DNA of 6,932 bases from Rickettsiales bacterium (GCA_947424995.1 CANDYO010000107.1:1-6932); one strand, 5' to 3'; positions 1 through 6,591 are shown, counted from the stretch's first letter. Made by a program: numbers and translations. Notes: a model not told the origin generated them from the letters alone.

Positions 1-376
1 TTTCTGCATCCAGTGTACCAAGCGCTGGGTATAAAATGGCCACAAAAATTTAAGCATATTGATACGATGTAGTGCCTCGCTGCATCAAAACTCTAGGATT
101 TACAAGGGGTTAAGGCCAGCCCCATTCCAAAGTCAAGAAATTTCTTTTTTCTTGGAACTATTTTTCATTATTTGATTTTCACTCACTGTACTTATCTCCT
201 GCTCGAATAATTTCATTAATTATAAAAACACCAAAAATTCGTTTAATAATTAACAAAAAATCGTGTGATGCAACTTTTATATAATTATTTTACTTGTGTC
301 AACAAATTAATTTAATTTTGATTTATTTTTTAAACTTAAAGTTAATTAAATATTTGTAATCATAAATAATGAAATT
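1..376. other. Left-edge region without a confident gene
   Basis: No gene can be assigned here. The first ~125 bases are clearly richer in G and C than the very AT-rich stretch from about 160 to 376, suggesting the edge of a different element. From base 1 a plus-strand frame stays open for 23 codons and ends at TAG 70-72 (it starts FLHPVYQALGIKW), and a minus-strand frame is also open from 57 to 1 (it starts MLKFLWPFYTQRL); either could be the end of a gene cut by the window, and I recognise neither. Small hairpins are visible: GATGTAG/CTGCATC around 67-87, GGGG/CCCC around 107-124, and TTCCAA (125-130) with TTGGAA (152-157) enclosing the palindrome AAGAAATTTCTT. The last could act as a terminator but has no clean T-run after it. 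Confidence 0.4.
276..302 (-). promoter_or_regulatory. Possible minus-strand sigma-70 promoter
   Basis: Read on the minus strand, 302-297 is a perfect -35 box TTGACA, followed after 15 bases by TATAAA (281-276), which matches five of six -10 positions. It would drive transcription towards the left edge of the window. The spacing is short and the area is AT-rich, so chance matches are likely. A plus-strand TATAAT also lies at 280-285 but without a well-spaced -35 box. Confidence 0.22.
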
Positions 377-595
377 ATGTTTAAGAAATTCTCTGCATTA
401 ATTTGTTCTATTGAACTAATTAGCTTGCTCCAATCTCTATTAGAAATAGACTTGCGTGCTGCTCAACTTAGACTAGAGTGTAAATTTAATTTCATTAGAG
501 GTCAATAATTTGAAGTATCAATACTAGAAGCATTGATTTTAAAAGAAAATATAAATAGATTTGATGTTTTATTTAATAGATTAAATTCGTTATAG
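377..595 (+). pseudogene. Small hypothetical gene broken by an in-frame stop
   Basis: From ATG 377-379 a frame runs 43 codons (MFKKFSALICSIELISLLQ...) to TAA 506-508. The same frame then continues without another stop for 28 codons (FEVSILEALILKENINRF...) to TAG 593-595. In DNA this AT-rich, about 72 codons with one stop is more than expected by chance, and both halves read like one leucine-rich, mostly helical protein. I recognise no family. There is no Shine-Dalgarno sequence before the ATG. The last six bases overlap the 3' end of the convergent ankyrin gene (its stop is 590-592 on the minus strand). It may be a recently inactivated small gene, two short ORFs, or chance. A hairpin ATCAAT/ATTGAT (517-537) followed by TTTT lies inside it. 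Confidence 0.35.
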
Positions 596-3500
596 GATTT
601 TTCTAGTATACATATCTATAACATTAGACCTGAGATTATTCTTGTTACCATTAACTATTTCCTGAGTTTTTCTATATTCACACCCAGTCTGAGCGCCATA
701 TGAAGTCAAATAGGTAATCATTGATTTATTCCCATCATATACTCGCTGTTCAGCAGATATAGCCATATCAAGTGCTGTTTTATTATCTTTATTTAGAACG
801 TTTATTTTTGCGCCTTTAATCAATAATTTTACAGCAATATCTAGATATCCCTTTGATGAGATATGATGCAAAGCTGTATTGTCATCGTCATCAATATTGT
901 TTACGTCTAGGTCTTTCTCTTCTAAAAGATTGTAAATTTCACTTTTGAGATCAAGTAATATTGCAGACATTAAATCAAGCTTTACCCCATGGTTAAGTAA
1001 ATTTGGAATTATATTTTTATTATTAAAAATCAAAGCATATTCTATATAACTATATTTAGGTGGCAAGAGATGCAAATCACCACCATGTTCCTTAAAAATT
1101 TCTACTACCTCTCCGCCACAGTCATTTTCGATAGCATAATGCAGTATTGTCTTATCTTTTTTATTTTTTATATTAACATCAGCTCCTGCGCTCATTAGTA
1201 CGTCCGCATATTTAAATAAATAATTTTTAGTTCCGAGTATATGTAAAGCTGTGCTGCCGTCGTTATTAACTGCATTTATATCTGCGCCATACCTAATCAA
1301 ATGCCTTATAGCATTACTATTATCCCACCTAACTGCTAAATGAATTGGAGTATCATTTCCTGTGTTTTTTATATTTGGATTAGCTTTTTTAACAAGTAAT
1401 ATTTTAATCAATTCACCAGGATAATTATACATTACTGCTCTATGTAATAAACTCTCCCCAGATTCATTTCTAGCGTTAACATTGATATCTAATTGAAGCA
1501 GATACTTTGTAATATTATCTGCACCTGCTGTGATGCTCGCAAATAATATTTCATATAGCTTCTTCTTAAACCCGTAATTGATTAAATTGATCACAAGCTT
1601 TAGATTATCTTTTTCAATTGCTTTATCTAATAGCTCTTTTAAATCCTTTTCTTGAATATTCTTACTTTCTATAATCTCTTTAATTTTTTCTTGTCTGTTT
1701 AACAATAAAGCCGCTTCTAAAGTGAGATCAGCTCCATTTTTTAATAACAACTCAACTATGTTGATATATCCATTAATCGAAGCTTCAGAAATTGGACTTT
1801 TTCCATAAACATCTTTAACATTAACTTGCGCTCCTTTTTTTATAAGGAGCTTACAAATATCTTCTTGTTCTTCTTTCACTGCATTCAATAATGGAATGCT
1901 CGTATAACCATATAAATTTGGGTCAGCTCCATTTTTAAGTAAAATCTTAACTTTATCTTTCATAGATGAGCAGTAACAAGCTTTACTTAAGTGTGTGTAG
2001 CCATCTTTATTAACGACATTAACTTCAGCACCTGCATTAATCAATTTCTGAAGAGTCTTGCTATCTGCTTTAAAAGCGGAAGCTATTAATGGATATTCTC
2101 CTTCAAACGGATAATTTACATCCACTCCTTCTTTTATAAGCTTTTCTATTTCAGTTTGATGGCCGGATTCAATAGCCCTATGCAGGGCAATCTCTTTACT
2201 ATAATCTTTGTTTTGATTTTGCAGGTCAGATTTTAACTTTTTTATAGGAGCATTATTTTTAATATTATATTTTAAAGATAACGCTTTTATTTCTTGTTCA
2301 CTAAGTTGGGTTATATACTCGTTATCTGGCAATCCTATGGGCATGTTTTGCATCAGATAATTACTCGTCTCAGATTCGCTATTTTTAAAACCTAATCCTA
2401 ATAACATGCTTATTCCTTGCAAAACTTTAGAGTAGCTATAATTAGGGTAATACTTAATTTTACTATCATTTAGAATGTAACCATTTAAAACGATATGTGC
2501 ATTTATAATGCCATATTCTCCTCTTCTTTCTTTAGCAAAAAAGTAATTATTACCCAGATCAAATGATCTGCCAAGATATAAATCAGCCTCATCTGATTGC
2601 TTAGATTCTACAAAACATATATCAAATTTTTCAGAAAAATACTTGAATGCTTTTAAAAATAATTCACGTTGCATATTAGTTAAGGCTTGAGTTTCACCTT
2701 TGAAATCATATTTGCTATTAAAAATATCTGGAATATTTTTAAAACTATAATTTATTACTAATGGCCGATTCAACCCTTTAGGTATCCATCTTGAATGGGA
2801 TATTGTCGGCATATTTTTATGAGGCTCAGTATAAGTTTTAGCTCCTTTATCAACTAAGTATCTTGCACCTAAGTCGTTTTTATTTAATAAGGCTAACGCA
2901 AGAGGAGTTTCACCAAAAAAGTTTTTACAATTAATGTCATTCCCAAGTGCTATTAACTTGTCCAGCACAATTCCTTTAAGTCCTGCTTTAGCAGCTAGAT
3001 GCAAAGCTGTGTTTCCAGCAATATCTTTCGCTGTTGGTGAGGCTCCTTTTTTTACCAATAAATTGATAACTTCCAATATTTTCTCTTCCGATATTTTACT
3101 CTCAAAAATTTGCCACATGTTGCTAGCTGCATAATGTATGACCGTACGCTTATCATAATTTAAAGCGCGAGCATCAGCACCGGCATCTAGTAATAACTGA
3201 GCTTTTTCAAGTGGAAATAAAGACCACACAGCAGTGTGTAACGCGCTAGTTTTTGTATCAGAGCATGTGCCATTTGGATCAGCTCCAGCTTTAAGTAATA
3301 ATTTTAATGATTCGGAGCTTTTTGTCGCAGAGGCAGCTTTACATATTGCTGGATAATCTCTTTTAGATAAATAATTAGGGTCAGCACCATTTTTAAGTAA
3401 CCAAGCTACAGTAGAAGCATCTTCAGCGCTTTTAAGTGGAGTATTATCCATACTATATAGCCCTTTATCTGTGGCTATATTAACGTCAATACCATATTTA

Positions 3501-4180
3501 ATCATTTTTTCCATAAGTTTGATATTATTTTTTGCTGCAGCTTTACAAAGCACAAATGCCGGATCATTTTCATCTTTGCCATTATTAATTAAGTTGGCTA
3601 TATTTTTTAAATCACCTAAAAGAAAGCATGAAGCTATATTCTTTTCTGCTCCTTTCTCTAAAAGAAGCTTTACTATATCTATATTCCCATATACAGCAGC
3701 TTCTAATAAAGGAATTTCGTTTATTGAACTGACTATGTTAACTTTAGCGCCAGCTGCAATTAAAGCTTTACAATATTCATAGCCATCTTTCTTTTTACAA
3801 GCGTTAATCAGTGGACTATTAAGATGGTTGCTAAGATTTGGATTAGCTCCAGCTTTTAATAATAAGTTTATTAAATCTAGATTATTCTTTTTAGCATTGA
3901 TAGCTGCATATAATGGAAGTAATCCATTATCGAAATCGAAATAAGCTGCTGATAAGTTAATATCAGCTCCTGCTTTGATTAGAATTTTGGTATTTTCTAT
4001 ATCACCATTAAGAACAGCTCTATATAAGCAGCTACAACTTAGATACTGGTTATCATCTTTATGAATGGCATTTATATTAGCGCCTTGCTTAATATATTGA
4101 TTAATCTTTTTAAGATTGCTCTCACAAACAGCATTATATAAAGCTTTATCTAGCTTTGTAATGGTTATATTTTTATCCAT
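590..4180 (-). CDS. Giant ankyrin-repeat protein with central dead metzincin-like domain
   Basis: A 1196-residue protein. The N-terminal part (about residues 13-450) holds about 12-13 ankyrin repeats, recognised by recurrent LLLKAGADPN-type turns and TALHLAA/TPL helix starts. Residues ~465-645 are not ankyrin and resemble a serralysin-type M10 protease fold with its active site lost (separate entry). Residues ~662-1165 hold about 13-16 more repeats, some degenerate (near 822-871 and 1072-1090). The tail ends in a basic stretch, NNLRSNVIDMYTRKIL. There is no signal peptide or membrane segment. Ankyrin arrays bind proteins; in intracellular bacteria such proteins are often type IV-secreted effectors, which is inference here. 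The ATG at 4180-4178 is preceded by GAGA (4191-4188) at 7-base spacing. The gene is divergent from the 311-residue gene, and its 3' end overlaps the broken small frame. No frameshift or internal stop is visible, so it appears intact. Confidence 0.95.
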   Translation of the reverse strand: MDKNITITKLDKALYNAVCESNLKKINQYIKQGANINAIHKDDNQYLSCSCLYRAVLNGDIENTKILIKAGADINLSAAYFDFDNGLLPLYAAINAKKNNLDLINLLLKAGANPNLSNHLNSPLINACKKKDGYEYCKALIAAGAKVNIVSSINEIPLLEAAVYGNIDIVKLLLEKGAEKNIASCFLLGDLKNIANLINNGKDENDPAFVLCKAAAKNNIKLMEKMIKYGIDVNIATDKGLYSMDNTPLKSAEDASTVAWLLKNGADPNYLSKRDYPAICKAASATKSSESLKLLLKAGADPNGTCSDTKTSALHTAVWSLFPLEKAQLLLDAGADARALNYDKRTVIHYAASNMWQIFESKISEEKILEVINLLVKKGASPTAKDIAGNTALHLAAKAGLKGIVLDKLIALGNDINCKNFFGETPLALALLNKNDLGARYLVDKGAKTYTEPHKNMPTISHSRWIPKGLNRPLVINYSFKNIPDIFNSKYDFKGETQALTNMQRELFLKAFKYFSEKFDICFVESKQSDEADLYLGRSFDLGNNYFFAKERRGEYGIINAHIVLNGYILNDSKIKYYPNYSYSKVLQGISMLLGLGFKNSESETSNYLMQNMPIGLPDNEYITQLSEQEIKALSLKYNIKNNAPIKKLKSDLQNQNKDYSKEIALHRAIESGHQTEIEKLIKEGVDVNYPFEGEYPLIASAFKADSKTLQKLINAGAEVNVVNKDGYTHLSKACYCSSMKDKVKILLKNGADPNLYGYTSIPLLNAVKEEQEDICKLLIKKGAQVNVKDVYGKSPISEASINGYINIVELLLKNGADLTLEAALLLNRQEKIKEIIESKNIQEKDLKELLDKAIEKDNLKLVINLINYGFKKKLYEILFASITAGADNITKYLLQLDINVNARNESGESLLHRAVMYNYPGELIKILLVKKANPNIKNTGNDTPIHLAVRWDNSNAIRHLIRYGADINAVNNDGSTALHILGTKNYLFKYADVLMSAGADVNIKNKKDKTILHYAIENDCGGEVVEIFKEHGGDLHLLPPKYSYIEYALIFNNKNIIPNLLNHGVKLDLMSAILLDLKSEIYNLLEEKDLDVNNIDDDDNTALHHISSKGYLDIAVKLLIKGAKINVLNKDNKTALDMAISAEQRVYDGNKSMITYLTSYGAQTGCEYRKTQEIVNGNKNNLRSNVIDMYTRKIL
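2246..2788 (-). other. Degenerate serralysin-like (pseudo-metzincin) domain inside the ankyrin protein
   Basis: Residues ~465-645 follow the order of a serralysin catalytic domain. A strand LVINYSF (474-480) corresponds to the family's ITYSF start. The helix TNMQRELFLKAFKYFSEKFD is followed by a strand containing FVES. EADLYLG (531-537) matches the family's ADIRFG strand, and AHIVLNG resembles the V-W-F-N strand. VLQGISMLLGLGF (586-598) aligns with LHEIGHALGLKH. NYLM (607-610) sits where the Met-turn (T-V-M-S-Y) is expected, and LSEQEIKALSLKYNI (626-640) matches the terminal L-x-x-x-D-I-x-A-L-x-x-x-Y helix. In active enzymes HExxHxxGxxH supplies three zinc histidines and a catalytic glutamate; here they are Q588, G589, M592 and F598, while G595 is kept. 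The match is from memory of the family, not from a search. If right, the domain binds rather than cleaves. Confidence 0.6.
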
Positions 4181-4223
4181 AGTAGCATCTCGTAAGAATA
4201 TAAATCTTTAATATGACATCCAT

Positions 4224-4252
4224 ATAATATTATCATGCCATATAAATATTAA
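4224..4252 (-). promoter_or_regulatory. Candidate promoter of the giant ankyrin gene
   Basis: On the minus strand, TTAATA (4252-4247; four of six -35 positions) is followed after 17 bases by TATTAT (4229-4224; five of six -10 positions). A leader of roughly 35-40 bases would precede the ATG at 4180. An overlapping alternative -10, GATAAT, lies at 4234-4229. The region is AT-rich, so the exact box is uncertain, but some promoter must lie in this divergent intergenic region. Confidence 0.4.
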
Positions 4253-4301
4253 TTTTCTCTTAATTGAAGAATAAGTCTTTTTTTTAAGAAGAAACATTAA
4301 C

Positions 4302-4328
4302 TTTTCATTAATCTCTCTAAGCTATAAT
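4302..4328 (+). promoter_or_regulatory. Candidate promoter of the 311-residue gene
   Basis: TATAAT at 4323-4328 matches the -10 consensus exactly. The best upstream -35 is TTTTCA (4302-4307), four of six positions with a 15-base spacer; TTAACT at 4297-4302 is an alternative with overly long spacing. A second -10-like TATAAA follows at 4334-4339. It lies back to back with the promoter of the giant ankyrin gene, so one regulator could act on both. Confidence 0.4.
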
Positions 4329-4353
4329 CAACCTATAAAATACCTAATATTGA

Positions 4354-4359
4354 TGGAAG
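4354..4359 (+). promoter_or_regulatory. Ribosome binding site deciding the start of the 311-residue gene
   Basis: GGAAGA lies 7 bases before ATG 4367. A TTG at 4361 is in frame and would add two residues, but it sits only one base after this site, so ATG 4367 is the better start. Confidence 0.6.
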
Positions 4360-4366
4360 ATTGATA

Positions 4367-5302
4367 ATGTCTAAAGAAAAACTTTCCGATAAAGAGCGAG
4401 CTAAAATAGCTTTGGATATAATCTTAAGTAAGGTGGATGCTGGTACCGCTAGCATGGCTGACATAAAAGCTGCCATGAAACTTAATGAATTATTTTTAGA
4501 CGGAGCATTTTCTGCTTCAGTTGAAGCCGCTGCAAGATCTGTAGAAGCTAAGATATCTGCTGAAAACATGGCTAAGGCTAATCCTACAGCTGATGCTATT
4601 GTAAAACCATATGCTGCTGTTGCTGCAGCTGACAAATTTTATGACTCAGAAGAAATGCGGCGAGTATTAGCTGTGCAAGAGAAAATGGCTAAAGAGCAAC
4701 CTTTAACTAAAGATGAGCTAGTCCAGTCTACTCAAACAATTTTTGATAAAAAAGATGAAAGATCAGCAATTCGTGATGGATTAAATGCCAGAAAAGCAAA
4801 GATTACAGCTGAGATTAAAACTGATCCAACAACTTTGCCTAAGCATAAAAAAGAAATTAATTCTATCTTTGATAATTTAGAAAGAGTAGATAGAGACGAT
4901 GCTCAGGAGCAAGTTGCTAGAAGAATGATGAAAGAACATAAGATGAGTTTTGATGATATAGCGGCAACTATGCCAGGAGTATTCACAAAAGAAGTTATGG
5001 AAACAGTTAATGCTGGAAAAAATGTAAGCAATTCTCAGTACCGCGAAATGACAGGAGAAGAGAGAAACCCTCCAGCAAAAGAAGCAGAAAGACAACAACA
5101 AAGAACGAATCCTAGTTCAGGAACAAAGAGGAAAGCATCTGCAATGGATGCCGATGAGCCACCTGGAAGTATTACGCGAACAATGCAAGAAACATCTCCA
5201 GTACAAAAAGTTGATCGCAGTACTCCCCTAACTCCTGATCCCACTCCTAGGAAGAGTGATGATAGTCGACAAACTGGTAAGCCTTCTGGAACAATAAGGT
5301 AG
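4367..5302 (+). CDS. Hypothetical protein with disordered, eukaryote-like C-terminal tail (candidate effector)
   Basis: A 311-residue protein of no family I recognise. Residues ~1-120 are alanine- and lysine-rich with the look of amphipathic helices; 120-215 continue helical and charged. From ~220 the protein turns polar and probably disordered, rich in N, Q, P, S, T, K and R. In that tail, GTKRKAS (252-258) resembles a short monopartite nuclear-localisation signal. TSPVQK (276-281), STPLTP (285-290) and PTPRK (292-296) are proline-directed Ser/Thr sites; TPRK fits the S/T-P-x-K/R pattern of cyclin-dependent kinases. There is no signal peptide, membrane segment or enzyme motif. It stands divergent from the giant ankyrin gene and ahead of the CaaX ankyrin gene, separated from the latter by a terminator. 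A host-directed secreted protein is inference from tail and context; a bacterial structural or phage protein is not excluded. Confidence 0.85.
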   Translation: MSKEKLSDKERAKIALDIILSKVDAGTASMADIKAAMKLNELFLDGAFSASVEAAARSVEAKISAENMAKANPTADAIVKPYAAVAAADKFYDSEEMRRVLAVQEKMAKEQPLTKDELVQSTQTIFDKKDERSAIRDGLNARKAKITAEIKTDPTTLPKHKKEINSIFDNLERVDRDDAQEQVARRMMKEHKMSFDDIAATMPGVFTKEVMETVNAGKNVSNSQYREMTGEERNPPAKEAERQQQRTNPSSGTKRKASAMDADEPPGSITRTMQETSPVQKVDRSTPLTPDPTPRKSDDSRQTGKPSGTIR

Positions 5303-5356
5303 TACTAATTGATTCACTAAATGACTCTCCAAAAACAAAATAATTTAAATCTAATT

Positions 5357-5395
5357 AATAGCATAAAAACATATATGTGCGTTTATGCTATTTTT
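5357..5395 (+). terminator. Intrinsic terminator after the 311-residue gene
   Basis: An 11-base perfect stem, AATAGCATAAA (5357-5367) with TTTATGCTATT (5382-5392), has a 14-base loop that itself contains the palindrome ACATATATGT. The T-run extends to 5395. It starts 54 bases after the stop codon. The stem is AT-rich and so weaker than usual, but its position and T-run fit. It separates this gene from the ankyrin-CaaX gene. Confidence 0.6.
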
Positions 5396-5397
5396 CA

Positions 5398-5425
5398 TTG
5401 CATATATGCTAATTTATTTTATAAT
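5398..5425 (+). promoter_or_regulatory. Candidate promoter of the ankyrin-CaaX gene
   Basis: TATAAT at 5420-5425 is a perfect -10 box. TTGCAT at 5398-5403 keeps the TTG core of the -35 box, with a 16-base spacer. It begins directly after the preceding terminator and would give a leader of about 40 bases. Confidence 0.5.
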
Positions 5426-5471
5426 CCAGCTAGAATTGGAGATTAATATTTTTTAACAATGGATGGTTATT

Positions 5472-6209
5472 ATGCCGCAATTTGATACAGCCTCAACAAA
5501 AAGATTATATGCAGCAATAAGAAATAATGATGTAAATGAATTTCAAGCAATCCACGATGCAGGTTATCCAATTGCTACTGCTACTTTTGGAGAAAGGCGA
5601 GAAACCGCTTTAATGATGGCGGTTAATAGAGAAAATATTCAATTGGCATCGGTAAAAAAACTTATGCAATTAGGTTCTAGACTTGATGCTGTAGATTCAG
5701 ATAACAGTACTCCTCTTCATATTGCCACTAGTAACCCTGATAATGATCCTAATACTCAAGCAAAGATTATTGCTTATTTGGTGAGAAAAGGTGCTAATTT
5801 AGAAGCCCTCGATAATGATGGTTATAAACCCGTACTCTGCGCTATGAGGAACGAAAAAACTGCTTTAGGAGAGCTATTTTCTAGTATTATCATTGAAGCT
5901 GATGCCTATATGTTACATATGAAAAAGCATATAAGAGCAACTGCACATCCAAACGATCATGAAAGGCTTTTTGATGAAGCGGCAGAACGCGATGACCTTT
6001 ATGAAAGAGAAATTGCAAAAGTAAGAATAGAACAAGCAAAAGCAACAACAGGTAGAGGCTTTGCTGATAAAGAAACTCAAAGAAGAGCTGAACAAACCAC
6101 TGGCAACCCAATGATGGCATCTTTAGTTGCTAATGAAGGTGGCTTTGCTGGAGCTGTACGTCAACAACAAGAAGAGAAGAAAAAAGAAAGCTGCTGTGTT
6201 ATAATGTAA
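5472..6209 (+). CDS. Ankyrin-repeat protein with C-terminal CaaX prenylation box CVIM (candidate effector)
   Basis: A 245-residue protein. Residues ~10-38, 43-75, 78-113 and 115-137 form about three to four ankyrin repeats; the clearest is the third (STPLHIAT ... LVRKGANLEALD). Residues ~145-210 are a charged, probably helical stretch (H, E, R, K), followed by a glycine-containing linker and a QQQEEKKKES segment. The last four residues, C242-V-I-M, are a CaaX box, with a second cysteine at 241 and three lysines at 236-238. CVIM is the CaaX box of human K-Ras4B, and methionine at the last position favours farnesyltransferase. Legionella AnkB is a known ankyrin effector modified in this way by host enzymes. 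The protein has no signal peptide, so type IV-type export is inferred. I chose ATG 5472 because GGATGG lies just before it; ATG 5463, three codons upstream, has no ribosome site. It probably forms its own transcription unit. Confidence 0.92.
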   Translation: MPQFDTASTKRLYAAIRNNDVNEFQAIHDAGYPIATATFGERRETALMMAVNRENIQLASVKKLMQLGSRLDAVDSDNSTPLHIATSNPDNDPNTQAKIIAYLVRKGANLEALDNDGYKPVLCAMRNEKTALGELFSSIIIEADAYMLHMKKHIRATAHPNDHERLFDEAAERDDLYEREIAKVRIEQAKATTGRGFADKETQRRAEQTTGNPMMASLVANEGGFAGAVRQQQEEKKKESCCVIM

Positions 6210-6227
6210 GTTATATTCTTAAATCCA

Positions 6228-6260
6228 ATCCTCTGAGGCTTGTCTTCAGAGGATCATTTT
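6228..6260 (+). terminator. Intrinsic terminator after the ankyrin-CaaX gene
   Basis: A nine-base perfect stem, ATCCTCTGA (6228-6236) with TCAGAGGAT (6246-6254), has a nine-base loop and is followed by CATTTTCT. It starts 19 bases after the stop codon. The stem is the most GC-rich hairpin between genes here, and its T-run is short. Confidence 0.65.
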
Positions 6261-6267
6261 CTATAAT
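6240..6267 (+). promoter_or_regulatory. Candidate promoter of the helix-turn-helix gene, overlapping the terminator
   Basis: TATAAT at 6262-6267 is a perfect -10 box; TTGTCT at 6240-6245 matches four of six -35 positions with a 16-base spacer. The -35 box lies in the loop of the preceding terminator and the spacer covers its 3' arm. The leader to ATG 6304 would be about 30 bases. Confidence 0.45.
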
Positions 6268-6303
6268 GAACTATTATATGGTAGATACAGAAAAATTATA
6301 ACT

Positions 6304-6591
6304 ATGCTTAACAGATCAGAGATAATTAATCTACAACGCGAAAACTTGCGCAAGTTCATGAAATTAAATAACCTAAATGCAAACTCATGGACAAAGAAAG
6401 CTGGTATTTCAGAAGGGACGATAAGGAATTACTTAAGTGGTCGTAGTGCTTCGATTTCTACTTTAAGCCTAGAGCTTTTAGCTCAGGCGATTGGAGTTAA
6501 TTCATGTAGGTTATTATGGAATAATTATTCAGATAGCTTAGATAATAATATTGAAATTTCTATTCAAAATAAATCAAAGCAAAAAGAGTAA
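6304..6591 (+). CDS. Cro/CI (XRE)-family helix-turn-helix DNA-binding protein
   Basis: A 95-residue protein. Residues ~12-67 form a Cro/CI-type five-helix DNA-binding domain: the first helix is ENLRKFMKLNNLN; NANSWTKKAGIS followed by SEGTIRNYLSGRSA is the helix-turn-helix; STLSLELLAQAIGV follows. The wording of the second and third helices is like the N-terminal domain of phage-type repressors that also carry an S24 (LexA-like) self-cleavage domain. Here the protein stops soon after the DNA-binding domain, with a polar, lysine-rich tail (~75-95), so it lacks any protease or sensor domain. It probably dimerises on an operator, which I could not identify. There is no clear Shine-Dalgarno sequence before ATG 6304. 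It may regulate the neighbouring effector-like genes, or be the remains of a prophage repressor. Confidence 0.9.
   Translation: MLNRSEIINLQRENLRKFMKLNNLNANSWTKKAGISEGTIRNYLSGRSASISTLSLELLAQAIGVNSCRLLWNNYSDSLDNNIEISIQNKSKQKE

Noticed and set aside
517..537. Hairpin ATCAATAC/GCATTGAT followed by TTTT as a terminator for the giant ankyrin gene
   Set aside because: The T-run follows on the plus strand, which is the wrong side for the minus-strand gene, and the stem lies inside the candidate small gene. It could be chance in AT-rich DNA.
2387..2419. The central domain as an active zinc protease
   Set aside because: None of the three zinc histidines nor the catalytic glutamate of HExxHxxGxxH is present, so proteolysis by this site is not expected.
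3471..3782. An open plus-strand frame of about 103 codons inside the giant ankyrin gene, with a hydrophobic, membrane-like translation
   Set aside because: It is antisense to regular ankyrin repeats; leucine- and lysine-rich repeats read backwards give such hydrophobic frames.
590..4180. The tandem ankyrin units as a DNA-level repeat array
   Set aside because: The repeats are conserved as protein motifs but the DNA copies have diverged strongly; I see no long identical direct repeats and no CRISPR-like spacing.
4333..4635. An open minus-strand frame of about 100 codons opposite the 311-residue gene
   Set aside because: It lies entirely antisense to the Ala/Ser-rich start of a better-supported gene and mirrors its composition; it covers that gene's promoter and ribosome site.
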